64,000 bases of DNA from Bacillus sp. ISL-37 (GCF_018613315.1 NZ_JAGGQL010000016.1:1-64000), one strand, 5' to 3'. Shown: positions 34,544 to 44,336, numbered from the stretch's first letter. Made by a program: numbers and translations. Notes: generated by a model not told the origin, from the sequence alone.

Positions 34544-36196
34544 ATGAGTAAAAAAATCGTAATCGTTGGCGGCGTAGCAGGTGGAGCAACTACAGCAACT
34601 AAGCTTAGAAGACTTGATGAACAAGCTGAGATTGTTCTTTTTGAAAGAGGAGAATTCATTTCTTTCGCAAACTGCGGACTGCCTTATCATATTAGCGGTG
34701 TTATCGAAGATCGTAAAAAGCTACTTCTTCAAACTGTTGAAGGCATGAATGCACGTTACAACTTAGATATCCGCAATTTCTCTGAGGTGACTGCAATCAA
34801 CCGTGAAGAGAAAACTGTTTCTATAAAACATGTTCAAACTGGTGAAGAATATACAGAAAGCTATGACGTACTAGTGTTATCACCAGGGGCGAAACCAATC
34901 GTTCCTCCTATTGAAGGCTTGAAGAGCGCCAATGTATTTACACTAAGAAATATTCCGGATATGGATAAAATTAAAGCATATCTAGAAGACAATAAACCAA
35001 ATAATGCAGTCGTAATCGGCGGAGGCTTCATCGGCCTGGAAATGGCTGAAAACCTTGTCCACGCTGGAGTCAATGTTACTCTAGTTGAGAAATTGCCACA
35101 GGTTATGGGTCCAGTTGACCCAGAAATGGCAGCAATCGTTGAGGATGAGTTACGAAAGAATGGCGTTAGATTAATTCTTGGAGACGGAATCACTGACGTT
35201 CAAGAAAATGGTACAAAAGTTGTTCTTGAAAGCGGCAATATCCTTGATTCAGAATTGATTATCCTGTCAATCGGTGTTCGCCCAGAAAACAAGCTTGCAG
35301 CTGACTCTGGCCTTGAGCTTGGAGAACGCGGCGGTATCAAGGTAAATGAATACCTTCAGACATCTGATGAAGCAATTTATGCAATGGGTGACGCAATCGA
35401 GGTTACTGACTATATCAATGGACAGCCTACAATGATTCCGCTGGCATGGCCGGCAAACCGCCAGGCGCACATTGTCGGACACCATATCAATGGCCGTAAC
35501 ATCGCATATCCAGGAACACTGGGCACTTCAATCGTTAAAGTGTTCGAATTGACTGCTGCAACGACTGGTAACAGTGAAAAGCTATTGCGCAGACTGGGCA
35601 TTCCATATGAAGTTGTTCATATTCATCCACTTTCTCACGCTGGCTACTATCCTGGTGCAGAGCAAATCTCTCTTAAAGTCATTTTCGACAGAGAGACTGG
35701 CAAGATCTTTGGTGCACAGGCAGTCGGTAAAGATGGAGTTGACAAGCGCATTGACGTCATCGCAACTGCTATCAAAGGCGGATTGAGCGTCTATGACCTT
35801 CAAGAGCTTGAGCTAGCATACGCACCACCATTCTCTTCTGCAAAAGACCCAGTGAACATGGCTGGTTATGTAGCTTCCAATATTGTTGACGGTACGATCG
35901 AAACGGTTCAACACTATGAAGTTGACGAATTGCTTCAGGACCGCGCATTCATGATTGACGTGCGTACTGAGAAAGAGCATGCAGATGGCAAGATTGAAGG
36001 CTCAAAGAACATTCCGCTTGATGACCTGCGCAATCGTCTTGATGAGCTTCCAAAAGATGAAACAATCCTGATCACTTGCCAGGTTGGTTTGAGAGGTTAC
36101 CTAGCTTCCCGTATCCTTCAGCAAAATGGCTTCAAGGTCAAAAACCTGACTGGCGGCTATAAGACTTACTCAATCTTTAAAAATAAACTTCAATAG
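34544..36196 (+). CDS. cdr: CoA-disulfide reductase with C-terminal rhodanese domain
   Basis: A 550-residue FAD/NAD(P)H oxidoreductase fused to a rhodanese domain. Residues 1-440 form the CoADR fold: FAD motif VIVGGVAGGATTA at the N-terminus, redox-active Cys44 in SFANCGLPYHISG, and an NAD motif around VIGGGFIGLEMAE. Residues about 450-548 are rhodanese with catalytic Cys512 in CQVGLR. Such fusions reduce CoA persulfides/polysulfides and CoA disulfide, serving as a cytoplasmic thiol and sulfane-sulfur buffer. Monocistronic; a repeat array follows at once. Confidence 0.93.
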   Translation: MSKKIVIVGGVAGGATTATKLRRLDEQAEIVLFERGEFISFANCGLPYHISGVIEDRKKLLLQTVEGMNARYNLDIRNFSEVTAINREEKTVSIKHVQTGEEYTESYDVLVLSPGAKPIVPPIEGLKSANVFTLRNIPDMDKIKAYLEDNKPNNAVVIGGGFIGLEMAENLVHAGVNVTLVEKLPQVMGPVDPEMAAIVEDELRKNGVRLILGDGITDVQENGTKVVLESGNILDSELIILSIGVRPENKLAADSGLELGERGGIKVNEYLQTSDEAIYAMGDAIEVTDYINGQPTMIPLAWPANRQAHIVGHHINGRNIAYPGTLGTSIVKVFELTAATTGNSEKLLRRLGIPYEVVHIHPLSHAGYYPGAEQISLKVIFDRETGKIFGAQAVGKDGVDKRIDVIATAIKGGLSVYDLQELELAYAPPFSSAKDPVNMAGYVASNIVDGTIETVQHYEVDELLQDRAFMIDVRTEKEHADGKIEGSKNIPLDDLRNRLDELPKDETILITCQVGLRGYLASRILQQNGFKVKNLTGGYKTYSIFKNKLQ

Positions 36197-36252
36197 TATG
36201 AATGAAGCGGCTTCTATTAAGGGGGCCGCTTTTTTTGTTTGTGTCGACTTCT

Positions 36253-36600
36253 GCATTCTCCCTTTTTCGCTTCCTCTCACTGTTTCGGATAATACAAGCC
36301 TCTTGCTTTTACCCTTTTACGTTTCCTTTCACCGTTTGGGGTAATGCAGAGCTTCTGCTTTTACCCTTCTTCGCTTCTCAACACTTTTTGGGGTAATGCA
36401 AAGCTACTGCTTTTCCCCTTTTTCGGTTCTCAACACTTTTTGAGGTAATGCAGAGCTCCTGCTTTTACCCTTTTTCGCTTCTCAACACTTTTTGGGGTAA
36501 TGCAGAGCTTTTGCTTTTCCCCTTTTTCGTTTCCTACCACCTTTTTCAAGCAATGCAGGTGTCCTGCTTTACCGTTTTTCAGCTACTCTCACTGCTGCGG
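36253..36600. repeat. 52-bp tandem repeat array, seven copies
   Basis: The anchor TGCTTTTACCC (or a close variant) recurs with its GC at 36253, 36305, 36357, 36409, 36461, 36513 and 36565, exactly 52 bp apart. Each core unit holds TTACCC and, about 22 bases later, GGGGTAA, able to pair as a hairpin, then TGCAGAGCT. Outer copies are degenerate. It fills the 500-bp gap between the CoA-disulfide reductase and the SDR gene. Confidence 0.95.
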
Positions 36601-36700
36601 CCAATTCACCTCCATTAAATGAAGGAATTTCCATGTTTTTAATCTAGATTTTAAAGGAATTTAATAAATGGTGATTCATATTAAAGGAGTGAATTGTTTT

Positions 36701-37567
36701 ATGTCTAATGAAAGCAAAAAACAGGGCTTTCCGCCCCAGCACCAGGACCATCAGCCAGGTACTGAGCCGGAGATGAAACCTGAACCCAAGTCAGTCGATG
36801 AAAATTATAAAGGATCTGGAAAATTAACTGGTAAAGTTGCCCTGATTACAGGCGGCGACAGCGGAATCGGCAAATCGGTTGCCATCTATTATGCGAAAGA
36901 AGGCGCAGATGTAGCGATTGTGTATCTTGAGGAAAGCAATGATGCGCAAACGACAAAGGAGCTCGTTGAAGCTGAGGGCCGTAAATGCTTGCTTTTTGCT
37001 GGTGATATCGGCAGTGAGCATTTCTGTGAGGAAGTGACGAAGAAAACTCTTGATGAGTTCGGGAAAATTGATATTCTGGTCAATAACGCAGCTGAGCAGC
37101 ATCCGCAAAAAAGCTTGCTCGATATCTCTGCGGACCAGCTGGAGAAGACGTTCCGCACGAATGTATTCTCCATCTTCCATCTTACAAAGGCTGTTCTTCC
37201 ACACTTAAAGAAAGGCAGCACAATCATAAATACATCCTCTATAACCGCATATAAGGGGAATGAGAAGCTCATTGACTATTCTTCGACTAAAGGTGCTATT
37301 GTTTCGTTCACGCGTTCCCTGGCCATGTCCCTTGCGTCACAGGGCATTCGAGTTAACAGCGTAGCTCCTGGCCCGATCTGGACTCCGCTCATTCCATCCA
37401 CCTTCACTGCTGAAGAAGTCGCGAAGTTCGGAACGAACGCTCCGATGGGACGAGCCGGACAGCCTTATGAACTCGCACCAGCATACGTCTATCTTGCTAG
37501 CGATGACTCTACTTATGTAAACGGACAGACAATTCACGTAAATGGTGGCACGATCGTGAATGGATAG
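36701..37567 (+). CDS. SDR family oxidoreductase, general-stress type
   Basis: A 288-residue short-chain dehydrogenase. The N-terminal 40 residues are a polar, proline-rich extension (GFPPQHQDHQPGTEPEMKP) typical of the YhdF/YdaD/YhxC group. The NAD(P) motif is TGGDSGIGKS, followed by NNAAEQHPQ, the catalytic Ser in NTSSITAYKG, and YSSTKGA (Tyr-x-x-x-Lys). The substrate is unknown. I chose the ATG at 36701 over that at 36668 because AAAGGAG lies between them. It is not obviously part of the sugar locus that follows. Confidence 0.88.
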   Translation: MSNESKKQGFPPQHQDHQPGTEPEMKPEPKSVDENYKGSGKLTGKVALITGGDSGIGKSVAIYYAKEGADVAIVYLEESNDAQTTKELVEAEGRKCLLFAGDIGSEHFCEEVTKKTLDEFGKIDILVNNAAEQHPQKSLLDISADQLEKTFRTNVFSIFHLTKAVLPHLKKGSTIINTSSITAYKGNEKLIDYSSTKGAIVSFTRSLAMSLASQGIRVNSVAPGPIWTPLIPSTFTAEEVAKFGTNAPMGRAGQPYELAPAYVYLASDDSTYVNGQTIHVNGGTIVNG

Positions 37568-37571
37568 AAAA

Positions 37572-37630
37572 AACTGCACCTCCAATTGTAGGATTGTCTA
37601 CAATTGGGGTGCAGTTCATTTTGTTTTGTT
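37572..37630. terminator. Bidirectional terminator between SDR gene and lacI-type regulator
   Basis: AACTGCACC plus CCAATTGTAG pair with CTACAATTGG plus GGTGCAGTT with one bulged T. T-rich tails lie on both strands. It includes the regulator's final codons region. Confidence 0.88.
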
Positions 37631-38673
37631 TACACTATTACTTCTTTATAATCCTTAGGATGACCGCAAGAATATCGAGTGACAATTTTGAAGGGAACGA
37701 TGATCCGTTTAATTGGTTCGTTAGGATTCTCTATAATTTGAATCAAACTTTTCGCAGCCTGGTATCCCAGATCAAAAATGTTAATATCTACAGAAGTTAA
37801 AGGCGGTCTAGCCATCTCGGCAATCAGAACATTGTTAAAGCTGACGATGGAAACGTCTTGTGGCACGGCAATTCCCATTTCATCCAGCTTATTCAACACA
37901 CCAAGTGCCATTAAGTCATCGGTAACTACCATTGCGGTAGGAGGCTGCTCTAACGAAAGTAAAACTTCAACAGCATCCTGGCCGCTTTCGCGGAGGAATT
38001 CGTCATTGACGATGTACTTATCTTCAAGATGGATTCCAGAGTTTCTCAAGGCTTTTTCATAGCCAAGCAGGCGTTCAACCGTCACGACTAAATCCAGATT
38101 TCCACCGATGAAACCAATCCGGTCATGACCTAGCTGGATTAAATGCTCGGTCACTTCTTTGCCAGCTTTAAAATTATCGTTATCGACATAACTAGTATTT
38201 TCATCATCTTTAAAAGGCTTGCCGATCACCACAAACGGAAAATGTCTTTCTTTCAAATAAGCAATGACCCTGTCTTCCACCTTTGAATATAAAAGAACTA
38301 CACCATCTACTCTGCCGCCCTGAACCATCGCGACCACACCATCGAAAATTTCATCCTCTGTTTTCCCAGTAGTCATGTGAAGGGCGTATTGCTTTGAATG
38401 CGCTCCTTCGCTCAAACCTGTCAAGACAGTTGGAAAGAATGGGTTCTGGAAGACGACATCAGTAGAGCTCGGCATTACCAGGCCGATTGCCCGGGTAGAT
38501 TGGCTAGCTAGGCTTCTGGCGATGAAGTTTGGGTGATACCCAAGCTGGTCCATAACCTCCCTGACTCTCTCTTTCGTTTTTTCGCTGATCCTCGGACTAT
38601 TGGCGATTACCCGCGAGACAGTTGAAGGCGCGACGTTAGCTACCTTCGCAACATCTTTTATTGTGACAGCCAT
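37630..38673 (-). CDS. LacI family regulator of the maltodextrin locus
   Basis: A 347-residue LacI/GalR repressor. The N-terminal helix-turn-helix reads VTIKDVAKVANVAPSTVSRVIAN, followed by the hinge helix around NFIARSLASQ and a periplasmic-binding-protein-like sensor domain (about 60-340). Its position beside mdxEFG-type genes and two GH13 enzymes suggests the MalR/MdxR role: repression relieved by maltodextrin. Palindromes TGCAAACG-type near the mdxE promoter are plausible operators. GGGAGG lies before the ATG. Confidence 0.88.
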   Translation of the reverse strand: MAVTIKDVAKVANVAPSTVSRVIANSPRISEKTKERVREVMDQLGYHPNFIARSLASQSTRAIGLVMPSSTDVVFQNPFFPTVLTGLSEGAHSKQYALHMTTGKTEDEIFDGVVAMVQGGRVDGVVLLYSKVEDRVIAYLKERHFPFVVIGKPFKDDENTSYVDNDNFKAGKEVTEHLIQLGHDRIGFIGGNLDLVVTVERLLGYEKALRNSGIHLEDKYIVNDEFLRESGQDAVEVLLSLEQPPTAMVVTDDLMALGVLNKLDEMGIAVPQDVSIVSFNNVLIAEMARPPLTSVDINIFDLGYQAAKSLIQIIENPNEPIKRIIVPFKIVTRYSCGHPKDYKEVIV

Positions 38674-38799
38674 AAAGTTCCCCTCCCTTTTGCCAGAAAA
38701 AATCCTTATCTCTATTATAAATGATTTGTCCCGTATTTTTGCTTAATTTTTCAAGGCTCCATTAAACAACAATGGAGGCAAGTTTTGGTCTTGCTCTCA

Positions 38800-40332
38800 T
38801 TATTCCTTGCTTCGCTTCCTTCTCTTAAAAAGGAGGAAAATGAAGCCGAAGAACGCTGCGTATACAGCACCCATTGTCGCTAAATAAGGAATATTCAATC
38901 CAGTCTTTTCGGCTAGCACATAAATCTCTGCTTTTTCACGTTCCAATGCAAGGTTATACTCTCCATCCTTGCTTCTGACAAGGTCATCTGCAAGCAAGCC
39001 TCTCAGCTCTTTATCATCTTCCAGCTGATCCGCTGTCAGTGTGACATTCTGGGTATTTGAGGTGTTATTAATTGCAATGACGGAAGTTTCGTTTTCATAG
39101 GTTCTCTTGAAAACGGCCATGCCTTTCTTTTCATAAAGCACTTCCAAGTCCCCTCTTCTTAAAGAAGGTAGGTCATTGCGCAGTTCCCCAATTTTCGTGA
39201 CGTAATCAATTAATTCTTTATCCGCCCTGAAGCTCATCTGCCTGCGATTATCTGGGTCTTCCCCGCCATCAAGAGCAATCTCGCTTCCATAATAAACAAT
39301 CGGGATTCCTGGAGCAGTATACATATAAGTCAACGCCATCTTCCATCTTGTTCCGGGATGCTGTCTGTTCTGGACGGCTTTTCTTGTAAACCTGACCATA
39401 TCATGGTTGTCGATAAAATTACCCATCAGCTCAGGGTTTTCGTATATCGCTTTATTTCTTTTCGCTGTTGTTAAAAGCCAGTCCAAAGTTTGATCTGGTT
39501 TTTCGAATGCAGTGCGCAGCTGCTCATTCAATGGAAAATCAACAAAACCATCGATACCTGCTTTATCATATTCAGCAATATAATTTGGATCCTCCGACCA
39601 AACCTCGCCAATCAGATAAAAGTCATCCTTGACACTTTTCACTTCTTTTGAAAAATCAGCCCAAAAATCAACAGGTACGTGGCGGACAGTATCCAGCCTG
39701 TATCCGTCAATATTTGTTTCTTCAATCCACCATTTAGCTGCATCCAATAAATATTCTCTAGTCTCCGGATTCTCCTGAGCTAAATCAGGAAGTCCATAAA
39801 GCCAGTTATTCTCCAGCTGTTCCTGGTCATCCCAGTCAAAGATATCCTGTTTTTCATGGAACCAGTCTTTCTTGCCTGGATCATTTACCCATTCGTGTTC
39901 TGGAGCGACATGGTTGACAACAAAATCAAGAATAATCTTGATGTCACGATCATGTGCCTCTTTTACCAGCTCTTTGAACTTGTCAACGCTTCCAAAGTGC
40001 TCTTCTGTATTGTAGAAGTCCTTGATCCAATACCCATGGTAGCCTTTATCGACATTATCGAATACAGGTGTCAGCCAAATAGCGGTAAATCCCATATCCT
40101 TAATGTAATCCAGCTGGTCGATGACACCCTGGAAGTCGCCTCCATGATAGGCTTTAGGATCATTTGCATCCACATCGAAATCATTGCTATTGTCACCGTT
40201 GTTGAAACGGTCAACCATTAAAAAATAAATTGTTTCATCCTGCCATTTGCGTCCTTCATTTTCAACAGCGCCTGCCGGGAGGGCGTTAAAAAGAAGAAAC
40301 GGAATCAAGATGAAGATGAGAATTTTTTTCAT
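38800..40332 (-). CDS. Cell-surface GH13 alpha-amylase with C-terminal membrane anchor
   Basis: A 510-residue GH13 enzyme. A signal peptide (1 to about 22, ending PAGA) leads into the (beta/alpha)8 barrel with FVVNHVAPEHEW, the nucleophile Asp in DGYRLDTVRHV, the acid Glu in LIGEVW and the third Asp in FIDNHDMVRF. Cysteines are absent, as usual for an exported protein. The C-terminus has a membrane helix (about 482-503) followed by KRRKRSKE, so the enzyme is held on the outer face of the membrane. It should cut starch or maltodextrin for uptake by the adjacent transporter. It follows mdxG on the same strand. Confidence 0.9.
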   Translation of the reverse strand: MKKILIFILIPFLLFNALPAGAVENEGRKWQDETIYFLMVDRFNNGDNSNDFDVDANDPKAYHGGDFQGVIDQLDYIKDMGFTAIWLTPVFDNVDKGYHGYWIKDFYNTEEHFGSVDKFKELVKEAHDRDIKIILDFVVNHVAPEHEWVNDPGKKDWFHEKQDIFDWDDQEQLENNWLYGLPDLAQENPETREYLLDAAKWWIEETNIDGYRLDTVRHVPVDFWADFSKEVKSVKDDFYLIGEVWSEDPNYIAEYDKAGIDGFVDFPLNEQLRTAFEKPDQTLDWLLTTAKRNKAIYENPELMGNFIDNHDMVRFTRKAVQNRQHPGTRWKMALTYMYTAPGIPIVYYGSEIALDGGEDPDNRRQMSFRADKELIDYVTKIGELRNDLPSLRRGDLEVLYEKKGMAVFKRTYENETSVIAINNTSNTQNVTLTADQLEDDKELRGLLADDLVRSKDGEYNLALEREKAEIYVLAEKTGLNIPYLATMGAVYAAFFGFIFLLFKRRKRSKE

Positions 40333-40403
40333 CTCCGGTCCTCCTCATAATTTAAGCAAAGACCAAATATGGCCTTTGCTTAAAATGTCTTTGCCCTAAT
40401 AGA

Positions 40404-41246
40404 TTATCCTTTTGTTCCTCCTGCCGTCAAACCAGAAACAAAGTATTTTTGGAATGACAAGAACAGGATTGCAATCGGAACTGCGATTAGTACGGCACCG
40501 GCAGCAAATGTTGTGAATTCTGCACCGAACTGTTTGGCTACCATATCATATAGACCAACAGCAAGTGTGTACTTTTCTTCCGTTCTTAAAAGAATTCTTG
40601 CAAGGATGAAATCCCCAAATGGTGCGATGAAAGCGAACAGCGCTACAACCGCGATGATAGGTGTTGCAAGCGGCATGACGATTTGGAAGAAGATCCTCAA
40701 ATGGCCTGCACCGTCCATTTTAGCTGATTCATCAAGTTCTTTCGGAATGGTATCAAGATAGCCCTTCATCAACCATGTATTCATCGGGATTGCGCCCCCG
40801 ACATATACAAGGATCAAGCCTAGATGTGTATCAAGTAAGCCAGTCAATAAAGCAAGGATGAAAATCGCGATCAGTGCTGCAAAGTTTGGAATCATCTGCA
40901 GGATCAGGAATGTCATCAAGCTATTTTTACGTCCGATAAAACGATAGCGTGAAAATGAATAAGCTGTCAGGCTGACAAGGATAACCGTAAATACCATTGT
41001 CAGTACACTTACCTTCAACGAATTCCAGTACCAGTACAAGTACGAGCTCTGGTTAGTATCGAAAAGCTCCTTATAGTGAGCTAGCGTAGCATTTTCCGGA
41101 ATGATACTTGAACCGGACAAGCTTTGTCCCGGATTGAAGGATGAACCGACAATCCAAAGGAGCGGGTAAATAATGATCGCAAACATAGCCAAAATCACAA
41201 GGTACGTTAGTGTCAGTCTGATATATTTCTGTCGTTTGATACTCAT
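40404..41246 (-). CDS. mdxG: Maltodextrin ABC transporter permease (MalG type)
   Basis: A 280-residue inner-membrane permease with six membrane segments and the EAA loop ELDESAKMDGAGHLRIFFQIVMPLA that contacts the ATPase. It closely follows the partner permease gene, the start codon lying one base after its stop. The ending KYFVSGLTAGGTKG is typical of MalG. The ATPase is not encoded here and is probably a shared MsmX-type subunit elsewhere (inference from Bacillus). Confidence 0.93.
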   Translation of the reverse strand: MSIKRQKYIRLTLTYLVILAMFAIIIYPLLWIVGSSFNPGQSLSGSSIIPENATLAHYKELFDTNQSSYLYWYWNSLKVSVLTMVFTVILVSLTAYSFSRYRFIGRKNSLMTFLILQMIPNFAALIAIFILALLTGLLDTHLGLILVYVGGAIPMNTWLMKGYLDTIPKELDESAKMDGAGHLRIFFQIVMPLATPIIAVVALFAFIAPFGDFILARILLRTEEKYTLAVGLYDMVAKQFGAEFTTFAAGAVLIAVPIAILFLSFQKYFVSGLTAGGTKG

Positions 41247-41247
41247 A

Positions 41248-42531
41248 TTACATCATATCCTCTTCTTGGAATGATTTCGTTCTCTTGAACTGCCATAAAG
41301 CTACTCCAATAACAATCAATGAAAGGAGCATTGTAATAGCGGCTGCTTTTGAATATTGTGCAGATGTCATTGTGAGACTGTAAATCCACGAAATCAAGAT
41401 ATCTGTTCCTCCGGCATTCGCACCTGAAACTGCAGGTCCGCCGCCATTGAAGAGATAAATGATATTAAAGTTATTGAAGTTGAATGTATATTGCGTAATC
41501 AGGATTGGCGCTGTAGCGAATAGCACAAGCGGCAATGTAATATTCTTGAATTTCTGGAAGTTCGTCGCACCGTCCACAGTTGCAGCTTCGTACAATTCTT
41601 CCGGAATGGATTGAAGTACTCCGGTAACCATCGCGAAAATGAACGGGAATCCAAGCCATGTTTGAATCATGATCAATGCGACTTTTGTATACATCGCTTC
41701 CGTCATCCAAGGAATTGGATCGATTCCGAAGAAACCAAGGATGTCACGGTTGATGGCACCAAATGACTCATTGAACATACCAGCAAAAACAAGGATCGAA
41801 ACGAATGCTGGTACTGCCCAAGGAAGAATGAATACTGTACGGATAATTGCCTTTCCTTTTACATCCTTCTGGTTTACGAGAATTGCCAGGAACATTCCCA
41901 ATGCGACCTGGAATGTAGTAGCAACGAATGTCCAGATGATTGTCCATGATAAAACAGAGAAGAAAGTCTGACGCCATGATTCTAACTGGAACAGATCAAA
42001 GAAGTTTTTCAGTCCTACCCAGTCAACCAGCTTTGCTGGCGGTGAGTGGTAGAGATCATAGTTTGTGAATGCGAGCAAGACTACGAAAATGATTGGGAAA
42101 ACAACTACGAAAATAAGAAGCAGGAATCCCGGTGACATGATCAAGTATGGGAATCCATTATCAATCAGGTTATTATATTGCTCCTTAACCGTGCTGAGAC
42201 GCTCTCCGATATCTCTTTTCAAGCCGGTTTTATATGCATCATTTAAGTTGAATAGATAGAAACCGATTCCAAAGAGCAGGACGATCAGTGCCAGTATCCC
42301 CTCAACCAACAAGAAGATGGAATGGTCACGAGGCGTCTGCTCCCCAAGTGTAAACAGTCCCCATAACCCCATGTTGAGCAGGTCTGCGAATACACCGAAG
42401 AATGCACCGGTCAAAATAAGAAATGCGATTCCTTTTAAATATTGTTTGTTGTATAGCTGTCCTAGCCCTGGAATAATCGAAAGGGCTGTCGCTATTCTAC
42501 GGTGGTTGGTTTGATAGGATTTCTTCTCCAT
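41248..42531 (-). CDS. mdxF: Maltodextrin ABC transporter permease (MalF type)
   Basis: A 427-residue permease. As in other Gram-positive MdxF proteins there is an N-terminal extension with two or three extra membrane helices (about 15-95) before the conserved core. The EAA motif is YEAATVDGATNFQKFKNITLPLV. It forms a tight unit with mdxG and lies 467 bp downstream of mdxE. AAGGGG precedes the ATG. Confidence 0.93.
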   Translation of the reverse strand: MEKKSYQTNHRRIATALSIIPGLGQLYNKQYLKGIAFLILTGAFFGVFADLLNMGLWGLFTLGEQTPRDHSIFLLVEGILALIVLLFGIGFYLFNLNDAYKTGLKRDIGERLSTVKEQYNNLIDNGFPYLIMSPGFLLLIFVVVFPIIFVVLLAFTNYDLYHSPPAKLVDWVGLKNFFDLFQLESWRQTFFSVLSWTIIWTFVATTFQVALGMFLAILVNQKDVKGKAIIRTVFILPWAVPAFVSILVFAGMFNESFGAINRDILGFFGIDPIPWMTEAMYTKVALIMIQTWLGFPFIFAMVTGVLQSIPEELYEAATVDGATNFQKFKNITLPLVLFATAPILITQYTFNFNNFNIIYLFNGGGPAVSGANAGGTDILISWIYSLTMTSAQYSKAAAITMLLSLIVIGVALWQFKRTKSFQEEDMM

Positions 42532-42998
42532 CCTATATTCCCCTTTCTCTTTCTATGTTTTTTTAGGCTCCTAATCGTTAATCCCGCTTTCCATGCTTAC
42601 TTTAGACCATTCTCAATCTATCCCACCGCTTTGTTAAGAGGCTTTTTTAAAAGAATGAATAGTAAAGATTAGAAGCTACGATCTTTGCGAAGAGGCCCTA
42701 GTAAAAGCATCAGATGCTTTATGAGAACGAATACATTTTTTCCGTCCTGGAAAAATTCACTCGAGGCAACACTATCTATTGTATCGAATTATTCTGTTTT
42801 CACTCTCATGAAGCACCTGATAGGTATAAGTCTATTTTAGCGCAACCGTTTGCTCAATGAAAGACTTTTTTACTGCAGTTTTCGTAAACTTTGTGACTTT
42901 ACACATACCGTCTACGAAAAAAACAGAAACTGGAATTTCATAGTGGAAAATATAACAGTACCCCCTCAAGGGAGGTACTGCTATATCTTATATTACTA
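42532..42998. other. Long gap between mdxE and mdxF
   Basis: 467 bp without a gene inside an otherwise compact locus. It holds the intercistronic hairpin at 42956-42980 and, near 42840-42856, a LacI-operator-like GCGCAACCGTTTGCTC, which could serve a second promoter for mdxFG. I see nothing else of note. Confidence 0.5.
42956..42980 (-). terminator. Intercistronic hairpin after mdxE
   Basis: CAGTACC (42956-42962) pairs with GGTACTG (42974-42980), extended inward by CCCT/AGGG, and a T-rich stretch follows on the minus strand. Such partial terminators commonly let the binding protein be made in excess over the permeases. Confidence 0.7.
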
Positions 42999-44276
42999 TT
43001 ATTTTGCGTGGTTTTGCTGGATTTGTTGTTCGATTTGCTTTACAGCAGAATCAAGAGCTTCCTGTGGCTTAGCTTTGCCAGTTACCACTGTTTGCAATGC
43101 ACTTGCCATTGGAGACCAAACTTCGCCCATTTCCGGGATGTTCGGCATTGGAACTGCATCTTGAGTCTGAAGTGCAACAGCTTTAGCGCCTTCGTTTTCA
43201 GCAAGAGCTGGATCGTCAACAAGTGCTACGTTTGTTGGTACTTCAGCCGTTTGTTCGAAGCGGTATTTAGCGTTTTCGTCATTAGTGATGAACTCAAGGA
43301 ACTTAACAGCCCATTCCTGGTTCTTAGAGTATGAAGAAACGTGCCAGCCTTTAACACCCATGAAAGTTTTCATTGGAGTGCCATCAGCGAATTTAGGGAA
43401 TGGAGCTACACCGAAATCGATGCCAGCATCTTTCATTCCGCCGAATGCCCATGGTCCGTTCATAACAGAAGCAACTTTACCTTCGTTGAATAGTCCGTCC
43501 ATAGCAGAACCGCCGTTTTCACCGATGATTCCGTTAGGGAATAGCTTTTCAGCATACCACTTCTGAATGTACTCAGTACCTTTTACAGCACCTTCGTTGT
43601 TCAAGCCAAGATCTTGAGGGTCTAGAGCTCCGTCCTTTTCGCCGAAGACATAACCGCCGTTACCGCCGATCGGAGCGTGTGCAAAGTAGAAGTTATCCCA
43701 AAGAGCAAGGAAACCGTACTTGCCATCTTTAGTGTTAGCTTTTGCGAATTCGTATAAATCTTCCATTGTAGCAGGAACTTCAGTCATAAGAGCTTTGTTG
43801 TAGATGAATACTGGAGTTTCAGCAGACTTTGGAAGTCCGTATAATTTTCCATCGAAAGATTGTGCACCAATTGAAGACTCAGAGAAAGTGCTCTTCACAT
43901 CGTCGCTTACATTAAGTTCAGCAATGTGTCCCTGAACTGCAAGCTCACCAATTTGGTCGTGTGGAAGAGTGATGATGTCTGGGCCAGTTCCCGCAGGACC
44001 GTCAAGACGTAATTGTTCTTTCATTTTTGTAGCCATTTCTACTTCTTTGAACTCGATTTTAACACCGTGTTCTTTTTCGAAGTCTGCTGCTACTTTTTCT
44101 AGCCAGCCAGACTTATCTTTGTCTTCCCAAACTACTAGCTTCTCTGGTTTAGAAGCGTCTTCTGTTTTCTCGCCGTTGTCTTTTGAACCTGTGTTTTCTT
44201 CTTCTTTAGGTCCACAAGCTGCAAGTGCGCCGATCATTAAGACCAGCATCATGAAAATCGACAATGCCTTTTTCAT
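42999..44276 (-). CDS. mdxE: Maltodextrin-binding lipoprotein (MalE type)
   Basis: A 425-residue extracellular solute-binding protein, family 1. The signal peptide ends in the lipobox LAAC (Cys21), so it is anchored to the outer face of the membrane by a lipid. The mature part begins with a charged spacer (PKEEENTGSK). GPAGTGPDIITLPHDQIGELA and MNGPWAFGGMKDAGIDFG resemble MalE/MdxE binding sites. GGAGGGG precedes the ATG. The upstream promoter carries two LacI-type palindromes. Confidence 0.93.
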   Translation of the reverse strand: MKKALSIFMMLVLMIGALAACGPKEEENTGSKDNGEKTEDASKPEKLVVWEDKDKSGWLEKVAADFEKEHGVKIEFKEVEMATKMKEQLRLDGPAGTGPDIITLPHDQIGELAVQGHIAELNVSDDVKSTFSESSIGAQSFDGKLYGLPKSAETPVFIYNKALMTEVPATMEDLYEFAKANTKDGKYGFLALWDNFYFAHAPIGGNGGYVFGEKDGALDPQDLGLNNEGAVKGTEYIQKWYAEKLFPNGIIGENGGSAMDGLFNEGKVASVMNGPWAFGGMKDAGIDFGVAPFPKFADGTPMKTFMGVKGWHVSSYSKNQEWAVKFLEFITNDENAKYRFEQTAEVPTNVALVDDPALAENEGAKAVALQTQDAVPMPNIPEMGEVWSPMASALQTVVTGKAKPQEALDSAVKQIEQQIQQNHAK

Positions 44277-44336
44277 GTGTATACCCCTCCTAAAAATGTG
44301 TTGTAACTAATTATTGCGCAGAACGCTCACTGCCTG

